DNA from: a bacterium HR10
GTDB taxonomy: Bacteria > Acidobacteriota > Blastocatellia > HR10
Reading direction: 5' to 3'
Assembly: GCA_002923315.1 (NCBI GenBank)
Contig: BEHM01000027.1
Span: 1 to 42,311, forward strand
DNA length: 42,311 nt
A model generated the notes under the pieces. The model saw nothing but the letters and a program-made list of their open reading frames with translations. It had not been told where the DNA came from and searched no databases. Positions within the stretch are counted from its first letter, which is position 1, and every line of letters begins with the position of its first letter. Positions 17,696 through 25,943 of this stretch are shown in pieces. The translations under genes and the position numbers were made by a program.

Positions 17696-17727
17696 ATCGC
17701 CCGCGCGAGGAAGCCTCTGTTCGCCCG

Positions 17728-17756
17728 TTGACAGCCCGCCCTCGTTGCTTCAGCAT
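17728..17756 (+). promoter_or_regulatory. Candidate promoter for the CPBP protease gene
   Basis: A perfect TTGACA at 17728-17733 is followed after 17 bp by CAGCAT (3 of 6 to TATAAT) at 17751-17756, seven bases before the ATG at 17764. A leaderless transcript is expected if this is used. The -10 is poor, so confidence is limited. Confidence 0.35.
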
Positions 17757-17763
17757 AGACGCG

Positions 17764-18693
17764 ATGACGGCCAGGGCGATCCTCTTCAATGCCGCTGGGC
17801 GCGTGCGGGCCGGATGGCGCGTTTCCGTGTTCTTCGCGCTCTTTTTCGCGCTCGGCCCGCTTGGAGGGGTCATCCTCGGTGCGCTCTACGGTGCTCTGAC
17901 GGATGTCACCCCGATGAGCGATGGACCGAGCGCCCCGGCAGAAGCGCTCGGCGTTCACCTGCTCGCCTACAGCGCACTGATTGGCGGGACGCTCGCAGCC
18001 TCGGCCATTTGCCTTCGATGGCTCGATCGGCGCCCCTTCCGCAGTCTGGGCCTTCGGTGGCGAGCGCGCGGATGGTGGGAATACACTGCCGGCTTCGGCC
18101 TCGCCGCGGGGATGATGACGGCGTTCGTTCTCGCCGCGGGAGTGCTCGGCCGCCTGCACCTGAGCTGGGAGGAGCACCCCTTTGGCGAGATGATCCGGGG
18201 CATGTTCGCCGCTTTCCTCTTCTTCAACGTGGCCGCCGCGTTTGAGGAACTGCTCTTTCGCGGATACCCCTTGCAAACGCTGCTTCTGGATGTGCATCCA
18301 GCCATCGCCGTGAGCGCGCCCTCGCTGCTGTTCGGGCTCGGGCATGCGGGGAATCCGAACGCCTCCATGCTCGGCGTCTGCAACACGGTCTTGGCGGGCG
18401 TGTGGCTCTCGATCGCGTATCTGAAGACGCGTCGGCTCTGGCTGCCGATCGGCCTGCATGCCGGATGGAATTTCACGATGAGCGCCATCTACGGATTGAC
18501 GGTGAGCGGGATCCAGGACCGCATCGGGACGTCGCTCTGTCGCGCGACTCAAGAAGGTCCGGCGTGGCTCACTGGCGGGAACTATGGTCCGGAAGGAGGC
18601 CTGCTGGTGACCGGCCTGCTGATCGGAACAAGCTTCTGGCTCTGGCGCACGCCTCACTTTCCTCCTCCTGAGGAAACCATCGCTGCGCGTTGA
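17764..18693 (+). CDS. CPBP-family intramembrane glutamic-type protease (CAAX-type)
   Basis: The 309-residue protein is predominantly membrane helices (WRVSVFFALFFALGPLGG, FGLAAGMMTAFVLAAG, others). It carries all three CPBP motifs: EELLFRG near 161-167 with the catalytic Glu pair and Arg, FGLGHAG with His194, and LHAGWNF with His232 and Asn236. This family cleaves peptides within the membrane; bacterial members act in protein processing or bacteriocin immunity, and the substrate here is unknown. I use the ATG at 17764. A TTG at 17728 in frame belongs to a TTGACA that looks like a -35 box. No ribosome site is visible. The stop codon overlaps the -35 box of the following gene. Confidence 0.9.
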   Translation: MTARAILFNAAGRVRAGWRVSVFFALFFALGPLGGVILGALYGALTDVTPMSDGPSAPAEALGVHLLAYSALIGGTLAASAICLRWLDRRPFRSLGLRWRARGWWEYTAGFGLAAGMMTAFVLAAGVLGRLHLSWEEHPFGEMIRGMFAAFLFFNVAAAFEELLFRGYPLQTLLLDVHPAIAVSAPSLLFGLGHAGNPNASMLGVCNTVLAGVWLSIAYLKTRRLWLPIGLHAGWNFTMSAIYGLTVSGIQDRIGTSLCRATQEGPAWLTGGNYGPEGGLLVTGLLIGTSFWLWRTPHFPPPEETIAAR

Positions 18694-18718
18694 AAAGCCA
18701 CGGCGAGATCACTATACT
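18690..18718 (+). promoter_or_regulatory. Promoter of the VKOR-DsbA gene, likely leaderless
   Basis: TTGAAA at 18690-18695 and TATACT at 18713-18718 are separated by exactly 17 bp, a very good sigma-70 match. The -10 ends only nine bases before the ATG at 18728, and no Shine-Dalgarno sequence lies between. Transcription should start within a few bases of the start codon. The -35 overlaps the stop codon of the CPBP gene. Confidence 0.6.
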
Positions 18719-18727
18719 CTGCCTCCG

Positions 18728-19972
18728 ATGAGATCGAAGAAGCAACAGGCGGCGCGTTCGCAGGGGCGTACGGCGCGCCTGGAGACCTCGCTCGATGTCG
18801 GCGCGCTCCTCAAGAGCTATCGGTGGATCCGACGTTCGGCCGCTCTGGGACTGCTCTCGGCGCTCTATCTCACGTGGCATTACAAGCTCTTCCTCTCCGG
18901 GGCCGGCGACCAAGCGCTCTGCAACGTGAGCGCCTTCGTCAATTGCGATCGCGTGGCGGCCTCCTCCTGGAGTCGGCTCTTCGGTCTGCCGCTCGCCGTG
19001 TGGGGAGCGGGAGGGTATGCGGCGCTCATCGCGCACGCCACGTGGGTCATGCGCCGATTCACTTCGGCTCCGCATGAGCGTTCGCGACGCGCGCCTGCGG
19101 ACGATGTCCTCTCGACGGCGCTTTTGATCCTCCCCTTCGCCATCGGCGTCGTGGTCTTGCCGACCGTCTCCCTGGTGCGCCTTCGCGCGCTATGCCTGGG
19201 TTGCGCCGTCAGTTGGATCGCCGATCTCGGCTTGCTCATCTCCGGGATTCGCCTGCTGCAGCAGGCGCGCACGGTTCGACCCACAGGAGCGATTTGGCGT
19301 CCGCTCTGGCCTTCGGTGGCTCTCGGCGCTCTGGTGATCGTTCCCCTGAACTGGTATGCACGCCCGGCGCCACCGCCGACGCCAACGGAATCGAGGCGGG
19401 CCTTGGAGCGAACCCCCGCCGTCTCCGAAGCGCCCGATCTCACGGCGATAGATGCTCTGAGCCCGGTCTTCGGAAGCCCGGGCGCGCCGATCACGATCGT
19501 CTACTTCACGGACCTGCAATGCCCCTACTGCAAGCTGCAGACAGAAGCCCTGCGAGGACTCCTCGCGCGTCGTCCGCGCCAGGTGCGCGTCATCTATCGG
19601 CATTATCCGCTCGACCGATCATGCAATCTCCGCTTGACGCAAACGGCCCATCCCTTCGCCTGCCTGCTGGCGCGGCTCGCCATTGACGCGCAACGTCGCG
19701 GCGTTTTCGAGGCCTGGTCGCACGAGATCTGGCGCGCGCAAGAATCGCTCACGCGAGAGCGCATTCAGGAGATCGCGCAGCGCTATGGTCTGGATCTGGA
19801 ACGCGCCGAACGCGATGCGGCGATCCAACGACGACTCGCCCAGGACATTCTCCTGGCCGAACGCTCGGGCGTAGATTCTACCCCCACACTCATCATCAAT
19901 GGCCGGCTCATCCGCGGCTATCAGCCACTTGATCGCCTGGACGCCTTCGTCTCCGCACTGCTCGGACAATGA
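18728..19972 (+). CDS. VKOR-DsbA fusion: vitamin K epoxide reductase domain joined to a thioredoxin-like oxidase
   Basis: This 414-residue protein combines both halves of a disulfide-forming system. Residues about 35-180 are a membrane VKOR domain with loop cysteines C65 and C73 and the redox motif CLGC (C156, C159). They pass electrons to quinone, as DsbB does. After a proline-rich linker (about 212-230), residues about 245-414 are a DsbA/Thioredoxin_4 domain with active site CPYC (C265, C268) and the cis-proline loop STP (P386). A further cysteine pair, C299 and C312, may form a structural disulfide. It should sit in the inner membrane and oxidise secreted proteins in the periplasm. The start is the ATG at 18728. 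The nearby promoter suggests leaderless translation. Confidence in the fusion is high. Confidence 0.95.
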   Translation: MRSKKQQAARSQGRTARLETSLDVGALLKSYRWIRRSAALGLLSALYLTWHYKLFLSGAGDQALCNVSAFVNCDRVAASSWSRLFGLPLAVWGAGGYAALIAHATWVMRRFTSAPHERSRRAPADDVLSTALLILPFAIGVVVLPTVSLVRLRALCLGCAVSWIADLGLLISGIRLLQQARTVRPTGAIWRPLWPSVALGALVIVPLNWYARPAPPPTPTESRRALERTPAVSEAPDLTAIDALSPVFGSPGAPITIVYFTDLQCPYCKLQTEALRGLLARRPRQVRVIYRHYPLDRSCNLRLTQTAHPFACLLARLAIDAQRRGVFEAWSHEIWRAQESLTRERIQEIAQRYGLDLERAERDAAIQRRLAQDILLAERSGVDSTPTLIINGRLIRGYQPLDRLDAFVSALLGQ

Positions 19973-20047
19973 GGGAGGGAGAATCGCGAGGGCGCGCTTG
20001 AGGCTCGCTCCGCGCGAGATTCGATCGCTCGCTGCCCCAGCTCCATC

Positions 20048-23000
20048 TCAGAACACGATCTTCAACGCCAACTGGATCTGGCGCGGATCGAAAGCCGAAG
20101 TCGGCTGCCCCGCCGTCAGGAAGTTGTTGCTCACATCGCTCACGTTGACGCGATTGAACGTGTTGAACACTTCGAAGATGGCATCCAGGCGCCATCGCTC
20201 GGTGAGGAAGAATGCGCGCGTGAGCCGAAGGTCGAGACTGGCGAACCCCGGACGCATGCCCGTATTCCGCCCGAGATTTCCGATCTGCCCCTCAGGCGGG
20301 ACGGCGAAGAGGCCAAACGGTCGCTCGCGCGTCGGCGGACCGATGAGGTTCGGGCGATCGTTATACGGACTCGTGTCGAAGTTGTTGTCCTGTCCGAGAT
20401 AGATCGTGAAGGGTCGCCCCGAGGACAACTCCAGAATCGGCGCGAAGGTGAAATCGGCCAGCAGTTTCCTCCAGAAACCGCTGTCCGAATGCCGATATGG
20501 GCTCTGAAAGACGCCGCTCAGGACGAAGCGATGCCGCTGATCGAAGTTCGAGAGCGACCGTTCCAGATCGGCGCGGAAGCTGTCCTGCGGGATGAGCTGC
20601 GATTGCAGATCGGTCGAGTCGTCAATTGTCTTCGAGAGGGTGTAGCTCACGAGGAACTGGAAGTTCCGGCTGTAGCGCTTGTTGATGTTGAGCGAGAAGC
20701 CGTGATATGTGGAGCTGCCGGCCGTCTCCTGCAGGATGATTTGCGCGTAGGGGATGAAGACGCCCGGCCCCTGGGGCAAGCCGAGCGCGCGTGCGATCTG
20801 CACCGCTTGCTCGCGACCGATGCCTGCGCGCTGCAACAAGGCGAAGTTCGGTCCTGAAGGGCGGAAGAAGTTGAAGAAGGCCGTCGGGACGACACCGCCC
20901 GCCGGATCGAAAGCGGTGACTTGCAGCGGATTCGTCCCCGGCGCTGCGAGCCCCAGCTGAACGGCGCGATCCCGGTTCCGCAGCAGCAACGGAACGAGCG
21001 GCGGATTGATCTCGCGCGGACGATTGAGATGCGTCCCCTTCACGAAGAGATAGGCGACGCTCACGCTCGTGTCCGAGACGAGCTGCCGCTCGATCGTCAG
21101 GTTCGCATGCTGCGCATAGGGCAGGACGTTCCGCCGCGAGGTCGGGAGCATGAAGGGCAGCAGCGGACTGACCTGCAAGATGCCCTCTTGCGTCTGAAAG
21201 GCCGGAGCCTTCGGGTCGAACCGCTGCTCGGCGGGGAGATAGCCGGGGAAGCGGAGCACCCCCTGGAAGAGCGAAGCCGCATTCACGCTCGCCGGTCCGG
21301 GCGTCCCGATCGGGAGCACGAGATGGCGCGTCCCGTTGGCAATGCGCGAGTTGGCGAATGTCGCCAGAAACGACTTGTCATGGAAGATCCCGTAGGCGGC
21401 GCGAATGACCATCTTCCCGCTTCCGGTCGGATCCCACGCCAGGGCGAATCGCGGTTGCACGTTGTTGTAATCGCGCGCGATGCCCTCCAGCAAGCCCAAC
21501 ACCCGCTCGGCCTCGGCCGAAAGTGGCGTGGGCGGCGGCAGCGACGGCGTCAACTCGACCTCATACCGCACGCCATAGTTGAGCGTCAGATTCGCGCGCG
21601 GTCGCCAACTATCCTGCCCGAAGACGGCGAACGTCTTATTCGAGCCCGCCACGTGCGGATCGCCGAATCCCTGGAGGAAACTCTGGGGCAGACCGAGGCC
21701 GTAGGCTTGCACGGCCGTCAGCGGCGGGGCGATCCGCAGATTCGGATCCAGAACCGAGGCCGGCAATGGCCCGAAGTTGTAAACGCCGCCAAAGTAGAGC
21801 TGGAAATCGGCCCGCAGAGGGAGATAGTTGATGTCCGTCCCGAACTTGAAGCTGTGCGCGCCGTGCACCAGCGAGAGATTATCCATCCACTGGAACCGCT
21901 TCTCCACGCGATCCAAGGGGGAGAACGCCTCCTGCCCGAAGAAGCCGAATCCGGCGATGTTGACCGCGACCTGCGTGCTCTGCGGTTTGAATCCGAGCCC
22001 GCGACGCGCCGCCTGGAATCGCGCCTCGTTGACGACATTGCCGCCGAAGATGCTCGTCAGGTGCGCGGCGAAGGCCAGGTCGCGGAACTGCTCGATGGCC
22101 GTGCGCGAGAAGGCGTTCTGCCCGAAGGGCTGATTCTGCGATGTCGTTTGCACCCCGGTCGTCGTGCTTGGCGTCACCGAGAGCCGCGTCGTGAGCTTGT
22201 GCGCGGGCGAGAGCTGATGATCGAACTTGGCCAGATAGAAGCTCACCTGCTGCGAGATCGGATAATCCTCACCCAAAGGGCGAAGCGGTTGGAATCCGCG
22301 CGGCAAAGGGACGCCCGTCGGGAAGACGCGCGGGCCGCCCGGCCCCATGGGGCTTCCGAAGAGCGCCGTCGCCGAAGCCGCCGCCAGCGTTCGGAAGTAC
22401 GCGGCCCGCAGGGCTTCCGGCACCGCGGGGTTTGCGACGAACGCTGCTTGCTCGCGGGTCAGCAGACCCGTCGTCCCGCCGAAGGTCACCGGGACGAGAT
22501 CGAAATTCCCCTGCCCGATCGTGGAGAATCCGGTCTCCTGTCGTCGCGTCGTCTCGTAGGAGAAGAAATAGAAGTGGCGGTCGCGCACGAAGGGGCCGCC
22601 GAGCGTCGCCCCCGCCTGCACGCGCGTGTAGGGCGGATCCGGTTCGGTCGCGAAGGCATTGGTCGCCTGGAACGAACGATGCCGGATGAATCCGAAGAAG
22701 CTCCCGTGCACTTCGTTCGTCCCCGAACGAGTGACGATGTTGATGACCCCTCCGGTGGCGCGCCCGAACTCGGCGTTGTAGCTGTTGGCGATGATCTGAA
22801 ACTCCTGCACGGCCTCTTGCGAGACTGTGGCGCGCACGGCGTTCACGGAGTTATCGTTGTTGTCCACGCCATCCACCTGCACGTTATTGCCCCGCGCGCG
22901 TTGTCCGCCGAAGTTGAGTCCAGACGTGGGGGCCGGGCCGATGGCCGGCGCATTATCGCGCGTCACAAGTGAGCTGGTCAGCGCGAAGAAGAGATAGTTC

Positions 23001-23464
23001 CGCCCATTGATCGGCAGATAATCAATCCGCCGCTGATCAATGGTCTCGACCACGGCCGTGCGCGTGCGCTCGATGAGTTCGGTCCCCGCCTCGACGGTGA
23101 TCTCCTCGCCCAAGCGCGCAACCTCCAGACGCACGTTCAGCTCGGCGCTCTGTCCAACGGTGAGGATGACGTTCGGATTCACGACCTTGGCGAATCCGGG
23201 CGCCTCCACCGTCACCTCGTACCGTCCGGGGGGAAGCGCGAGGAACCGGAACTGTCCGGCTTCATCCGTCGTCGCCGTGCGCGAGAGATTCGTCGCCTGA
23301 TTTCGGATCGTCACGGTCGCCCCGACGACCACGCGCGCCTGCGGATCGAGCACGACGCCCGTGAGATCGGCCGAAGCCGCCTGCGCCTGTCGCGCAGCGA
23401 TCACCACAGGGTTCATCAGACACATGCTGAGAAGAAGAGCCCACAGGACAAGCCGCCGATTCAT
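20048..23464 (-). CDS. TonB-dependent receptor, Oar-like, with carboxypeptidase-regulatory domain
   Basis: This 1138-residue outer-membrane protein fits the Oar-like family abundant in Acidobacteriota. It has a signal peptide (LVLWALLLSMCLMNPVVIAARQ), then a carboxypeptidase-regulatory Ig-like domain of about 85 residues (LTGVVLDPQARVVVGATVTI ... GRYEVTVEAPGF). A plug domain follows, with LPINGRNYLFF, VDGVDNNDN and NAEFGRATGGVINIVTRSG, then a large beta-barrel ending in the aromatic terminus LKIVF. It should import large substrates, such as saccharides or peptides; the substrate is unknown. I use the ATG at 23464 because GGAGGGGAGAGG precedes it; the earlier ATG at 23479 has no such site. It stands alone between the VKOR gene (convergent) and rng, with no exbBD or tonB nearby. 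Confidence 0.95.
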   Translation of the reverse strand: MNRRLVLWALLLSMCLMNPVVIAARQAQAASADLTGVVLDPQARVVVGATVTIRNQATNLSRTATTDEAGQFRFLALPPGRYEVTVEAPGFAKVVNPNVILTVGQSAELNVRLEVARLGEEITVEAGTELIERTRTAVVETIDQRRIDYLPINGRNYLFFALTSSLVTRDNAPAIGPAPTSGLNFGGQRARGNNVQVDGVDNNDNSVNAVRATVSQEAVQEFQIIANSYNAEFGRATGGVINIVTRSGTNEVHGSFFGFIRHRSFQATNAFATEPDPPYTRVQAGATLGGPFVRDRHFYFFSYETTRRQETGFSTIGQGNFDLVPVTFGGTTGLLTREQAAFVANPAVPEALRAAYFRTLAAASATALFGSPMGPGGPRVFPTGVPLPRGFQPLRPLGEDYPISQQVSFYLAKFDHQLSPAHKLTTRLSVTPSTTTGVQTTSQNQPFGQNAFSRTAIEQFRDLAFAAHLTSIFGGNVVNEARFQAARRGLGFKPQSTQVAVNIAGFGFFGQEAFSPLDRVEKRFQWMDNLSLVHGAHSFKFGTDINYLPLRADFQLYFGGVYNFGPLPASVLDPNLRIAPPLTAVQAYGLGLPQSFLQGFGDPHVAGSNKTFAVFGQDSWRPRANLTLNYGVRYEVELTPSLPPPTPLSAEAERVLGLLEGIARDYNNVQPRFALAWDPTGSGKMVIRAAYGIFHDKSFLATFANSRIANGTRHLVLPIGTPGPASVNAASLFQGVLRFPGYLPAEQRFDPKAPAFQTQEGILQVSPLLPFMLPTSRRNVLPYAQHANLTIERQLVSDTSVSVAYLFVKGTHLNRPREINPPLVPLLLRNRDRAVQLGLAAPGTNPLQVTAFDPAGGVVPTAFFNFFRPSGPNFALLQRAGIGREQAVQIARALGLPQGPGVFIPYAQIILQETAGSSTYHGFSLNINKRYSRNFQFLVSYTLSKTIDDSTDLQSQLIPQDSFRADLERSLSNFDQRHRFVLSGVFQSPYRHSDSGFWRKLLADFTFAPILELSSGRPFTIYLGQDNNFDTSPYNDRPNLIGPPTRERPFGLFAVPPEGQIGNLGRNTGMRPGFASLDLRLTRAFFLTERWRLDAIFEVFNTFNRVNVSDVSNNFLTAGQPTSAFDPRQIQLALKIVF

Positions 23465-23509
23465 ACCTCTCCCCTCCATCGTGGCCTCACCTGCTCGGTG
23501 GTCGGCCTA

Positions 23510-23538
23510 AGCGTACCACAGCCGCAGGGGAACTTCAA
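23510..23538 (-). promoter_or_regulatory. Candidate promoter for the TonB receptor
   Basis: Minus-strand TTGAAG (23538-23533) and TACGCT (23515-23510) are 17 bp apart. The predicted start is about 40 nt before the ATG, with a good ribosome site in the leader. The TTGAAxTTCCCC string at the -35 is shared with the decarboxylase promoter at 17217-17222. Confidence 0.5.
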
Positions 23539-23560
23539 CGCGGAGCTTCGGAGACTACCA

Positions 23561-23585
23561 GGGGAGCTTTCCTCTCCAGCTCCCC
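23561..23585 (-). terminator. Second hairpin downstream of rng
   Basis: GGGGAGCT at 23561-23568 pairs with AGCTCCCC at 23578-23585, an 8-bp perfect stem with a 9-nt loop. It lies about 40 nt beyond rng, after the longer hairpin at 23597-23625. No T-run follows, so its role may be RNA 3'-end stabilisation. Confidence 0.35.
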
Positions 23586-23596
23586 ACTTGGCGATA

Positions 23597-23625
23597 CGCG
23601 GGGTCCTCCCCGCGAGGACCCCGCG
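23597..23625 (-). terminator. 12-bp hairpin immediately after rng, terminator-like
   Basis: A perfect 12-bp stem joins 23597-23608 and 23614-23625 around a five-base loop. It begins two bases after the rng stop codon. The minus strand beyond it lacks a T-run, so it would need Rho or act by protecting the mRNA end. With the next hairpin it forms a tandem pair closing the shape operon. Confidence 0.5.
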
Positions 23626-23627
23626 CC

Positions 23628-25838
23628 TTACACCAACGCGATGTCGAACTGCTCCTGATGGATCAAGGGATCGGCCTTGACCGTCACATTGCCCCCGAGA
23701 TAAGACTCGACTGCTTCCAGAAGCTTCGGGTACTTCTCCCGCAGCGCGCGCGCCACCTCGGGATGGACGCGAAGGATCGCCTCCTTGCCGTCCTCGACCT
23801 CTTGCGCGAGCGCCATGCGCTTGGCTTCATCCAGGATCTCCAGACAGACGGTCTGCGGCGACTTCACCAGTCCGCTCCCGTGACAATATGGGCAGGGCTC
23901 GCAGAGCGTCCGCTCCAGACTCTGCTTGACGCGCTTGCGCGTGATGGCGACCAGGCCGAAGTCGTTGAACTGGAGGATCTTCGTCGGCGCGCGGTCCTTC
24001 CGCAACTCTTCCTCGAGCACTTGCATGACCTTCTGCCGGTTCTTCCGCTCCTCCATGTCGATGAAGTCGAGGACGATGATCCCCCCGAGATCGCGCAGAC
24101 GAATCTGGCGGGCGATCTCGCGCGCCGCCTCGATGTTGGTGCGCGTGATCGTGTCCTCGAAGCGATTGGTCTTCCCGACGAATTTGCCCGTGTTCACGTC
24201 AATAGCCACCAGGGCCTCCGTCTGATTGATGACGATGTAGCCGCCCGACTTGAGCCACACGCGCGGACGGATGGCCTTCTCGATCTCCGCCTGAATGCCG
24301 TAATCTTCGAAGATCGGCGTCGGCCGCGTGTGCAGCTTCACGCGGTTGAGCCATCGCGGTTGCAAGCGCGCGACGAAATTGACGATGCGCGCGTAATCGT
24401 CCTCGTCGTCCACGCGGATGGCCGTGAAATCGTCCGAGAGGCGATCACGCAAGATGCGCTCGACCAGGTCCAGCTCTCGATGCACGAGCTGCGGCGCGCG
24501 CACGCGCTCGGCTCGCGTGCGGATGTCCACCCAGGTGCGATAGAGGTACATGAGATCGTCGAGCAACTCCGCTTCGCCGCACCCCTCGGCCGCCGTGCGG
24601 ACGATCACCCCCCCGGCGATCTTCTGTCGCGCGCGCAGCTCGCTGACGAGCCGGCGCAATCGCGCGCGTTCGGCCGAAGAGGTGATCCGTCGCGAGACGC
24701 CGATGTGCTCGAACGTCGGCAGATAGACGAGATACCGCCCCGGCAACGTGATATGCGTCGTCACGCGCGCGCCCTTGGTGCCGATCGGTTCCTTGGCGAT
24801 CTGCACCAGGATCTCCTGCCCCTCCTCGAGCAATTCGGTGATCGTCGGCTTCGACTCCACGCGCTCTTCACTGCTGGCGGCGTCCGCTGCGCTCGCGCGT
24901 CCGGAGCGCCGACGCCGCACGCGCCGCCGCGCAGCAAACGGCGCGCGAAGACGCGGCTGTCGCACTGAGGCCTCCGCATCGGGAAGGGGGGGATCCTCCG
25001 GCTCGCTCGACGTCGCTGCCTCCTTCGATGCCGAAGCCGCCTCCTCCGATGAGGCGACCGCGCTCGCTTCGTGCGCGGAGACCTCCGGGCCTGCGGCCGG
25101 AGCCTCTACGGCTTGTTCCTCTCCCTCAGGGGCAGAAGTGGGCGCGGTCGAAGACGGCTCCGGCAGATCATCCACAATGCGCTGCCATCGCGACGCCCCC
25201 CCACGGGGCGCGTGAATCGAACCGACGCGCGGCGTTGACTCCTCCAGCGGCGGCTCCGACTCGCCGGACTCGGTCAGGTCAACACGCTCTTCCTCGGCGT
25301 GAATGGCCTCGGTGATCTTCTCGTCGAAGATCGCTTCCTTGAGATCCACCTCGGGGGCAGCCGCCGTCTCCTCGAGAGCTTCCGCCCGCGGCAGATCCTC
25401 GACCAGATGTTCGACCAACTCCGAGAGCTCGCGCTCTTCCTCCAGAGGCGTGGTCGGCGTCTCGCGCGGCTGCTCGGGCGGAGACGCCACAGGCTGAGTC
25501 AACGCATCGAGGATCTCCTCCATCTCGTCTCCCGCCGGTGGTTCCGGCTTCATCGTCGGAGCAGGCGCCGGTTCAGCCACCGGCTCGAACTCGATGTCCA
25601 GCTCCTCCAGATCAATGACATCGGAGACGTAGAGGAAGGCGTCCCGCTCCAGGCCGATGTCCACGAACGCCGATTGCATGCCCGGCAGGACGCGCGTCAC
25701 ACGCCCCTTGTAGATGTTGCCGACGATCCCCTGGCTTTCGCCGACTCGTTCGACGTAGTACTCCGCGAGCACGCCATCCTCGAGGATGGCGATCTTTCGC
25801 TCGAAGTTGTTTGAGCTGATGATCATCTCCTTCGCCAT
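23628..25838 (-). CDS. rng: Ribonuclease E/G family endoribonuclease with an inserted disordered region
   Basis: This 736-residue enzyme cuts single-stranded RNA, for example in rRNA and mRNA processing. The catalytic core is clear: AIDVNTGKFVG with D547 and VLDFIDMEERKNR with D591 (the Mg-binding aspartates), and the zinc-link CEPCPYCHGSG (C649, C652). The S1 RNA-binding domain begins near residue 36 (GIVGNIYKGRVTRVLPGMQSA) but is interrupted at about 82-328. The insertion has about 245 residues rich in E, A, P and S and ends in a basic patch, RRRVRRRRSGR. The S1 fold then resumes (ILVQIAKEPIGTKGARVT). It lacks the long C-terminal degradosome tail of RNase E, so I call it rng. The ATG at 25838 has GGAGGG upstream. 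It is the last gene after rodA. Confidence 0.92.
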   Translation of the reverse strand: MAKEMIISSNNFERKIAILEDGVLAEYYVERVGESQGIVGNIYKGRVTRVLPGMQSAFVDIGLERDAFLYVSDVIDLEELDIEFEPVAEPAPAPTMKPEPPAGDEMEEILDALTQPVASPPEQPRETPTTPLEEERELSELVEHLVEDLPRAEALEETAAAPEVDLKEAIFDEKITEAIHAEEERVDLTESGESEPPLEESTPRVGSIHAPRGGASRWQRIVDDLPEPSSTAPTSAPEGEEQAVEAPAAGPEVSAHEASAVASSEEAASASKEAATSSEPEDPPLPDAEASVRQPRLRAPFAARRRVRRRRSGRASAADAASSEERVESKPTITELLEEGQEILVQIAKEPIGTKGARVTTHITLPGRYLVYLPTFEHIGVSRRITSSAERARLRRLVSELRARQKIAGGVIVRTAAEGCGEAELLDDLMYLYRTWVDIRTRAERVRAPQLVHRELDLVERILRDRLSDDFTAIRVDDEDDYARIVNFVARLQPRWLNRVKLHTRPTPIFEDYGIQAEIEKAIRPRVWLKSGGYIVINQTEALVAIDVNTGKFVGKTNRFEDTITRTNIEAAREIARQIRLRDLGGIIVLDFIDMEERKNRQKVMQVLEEELRKDRAPTKILQFNDFGLVAITRKRVKQSLERTLCEPCPYCHGSGLVKSPQTVCLEILDEAKRMALAQEVEDGKEAILRVHPEVARALREKYPKLLEAVESYLGGNVTVKADPLIHQEQFDIALV

Positions 25839-25943
25839 CGTCGAAATCCCTCCGAACCTCAAGATCTGGCCGCCGATGCCTCCCTGGGCTCCATCTTCGC
25901 GAGCCCTTCCCCTCTCACCCCTCTCCTCCTCCGATCGGCGGCG

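Noticed and set aside
17230..18657. Long minus-strand frame extending the PNPOx-like gene to 475 residues
   Set aside because: The extension is antisense to the CPBP protease, which has clear catalytic motifs; the real start is near 17658.
19973..20047. Bidirectional terminator between the VKOR-DsbA and TonB-receptor genes
   Set aside because: Only imperfect GC-rich inverted pieces are present and no T-run, so it was not annotated.
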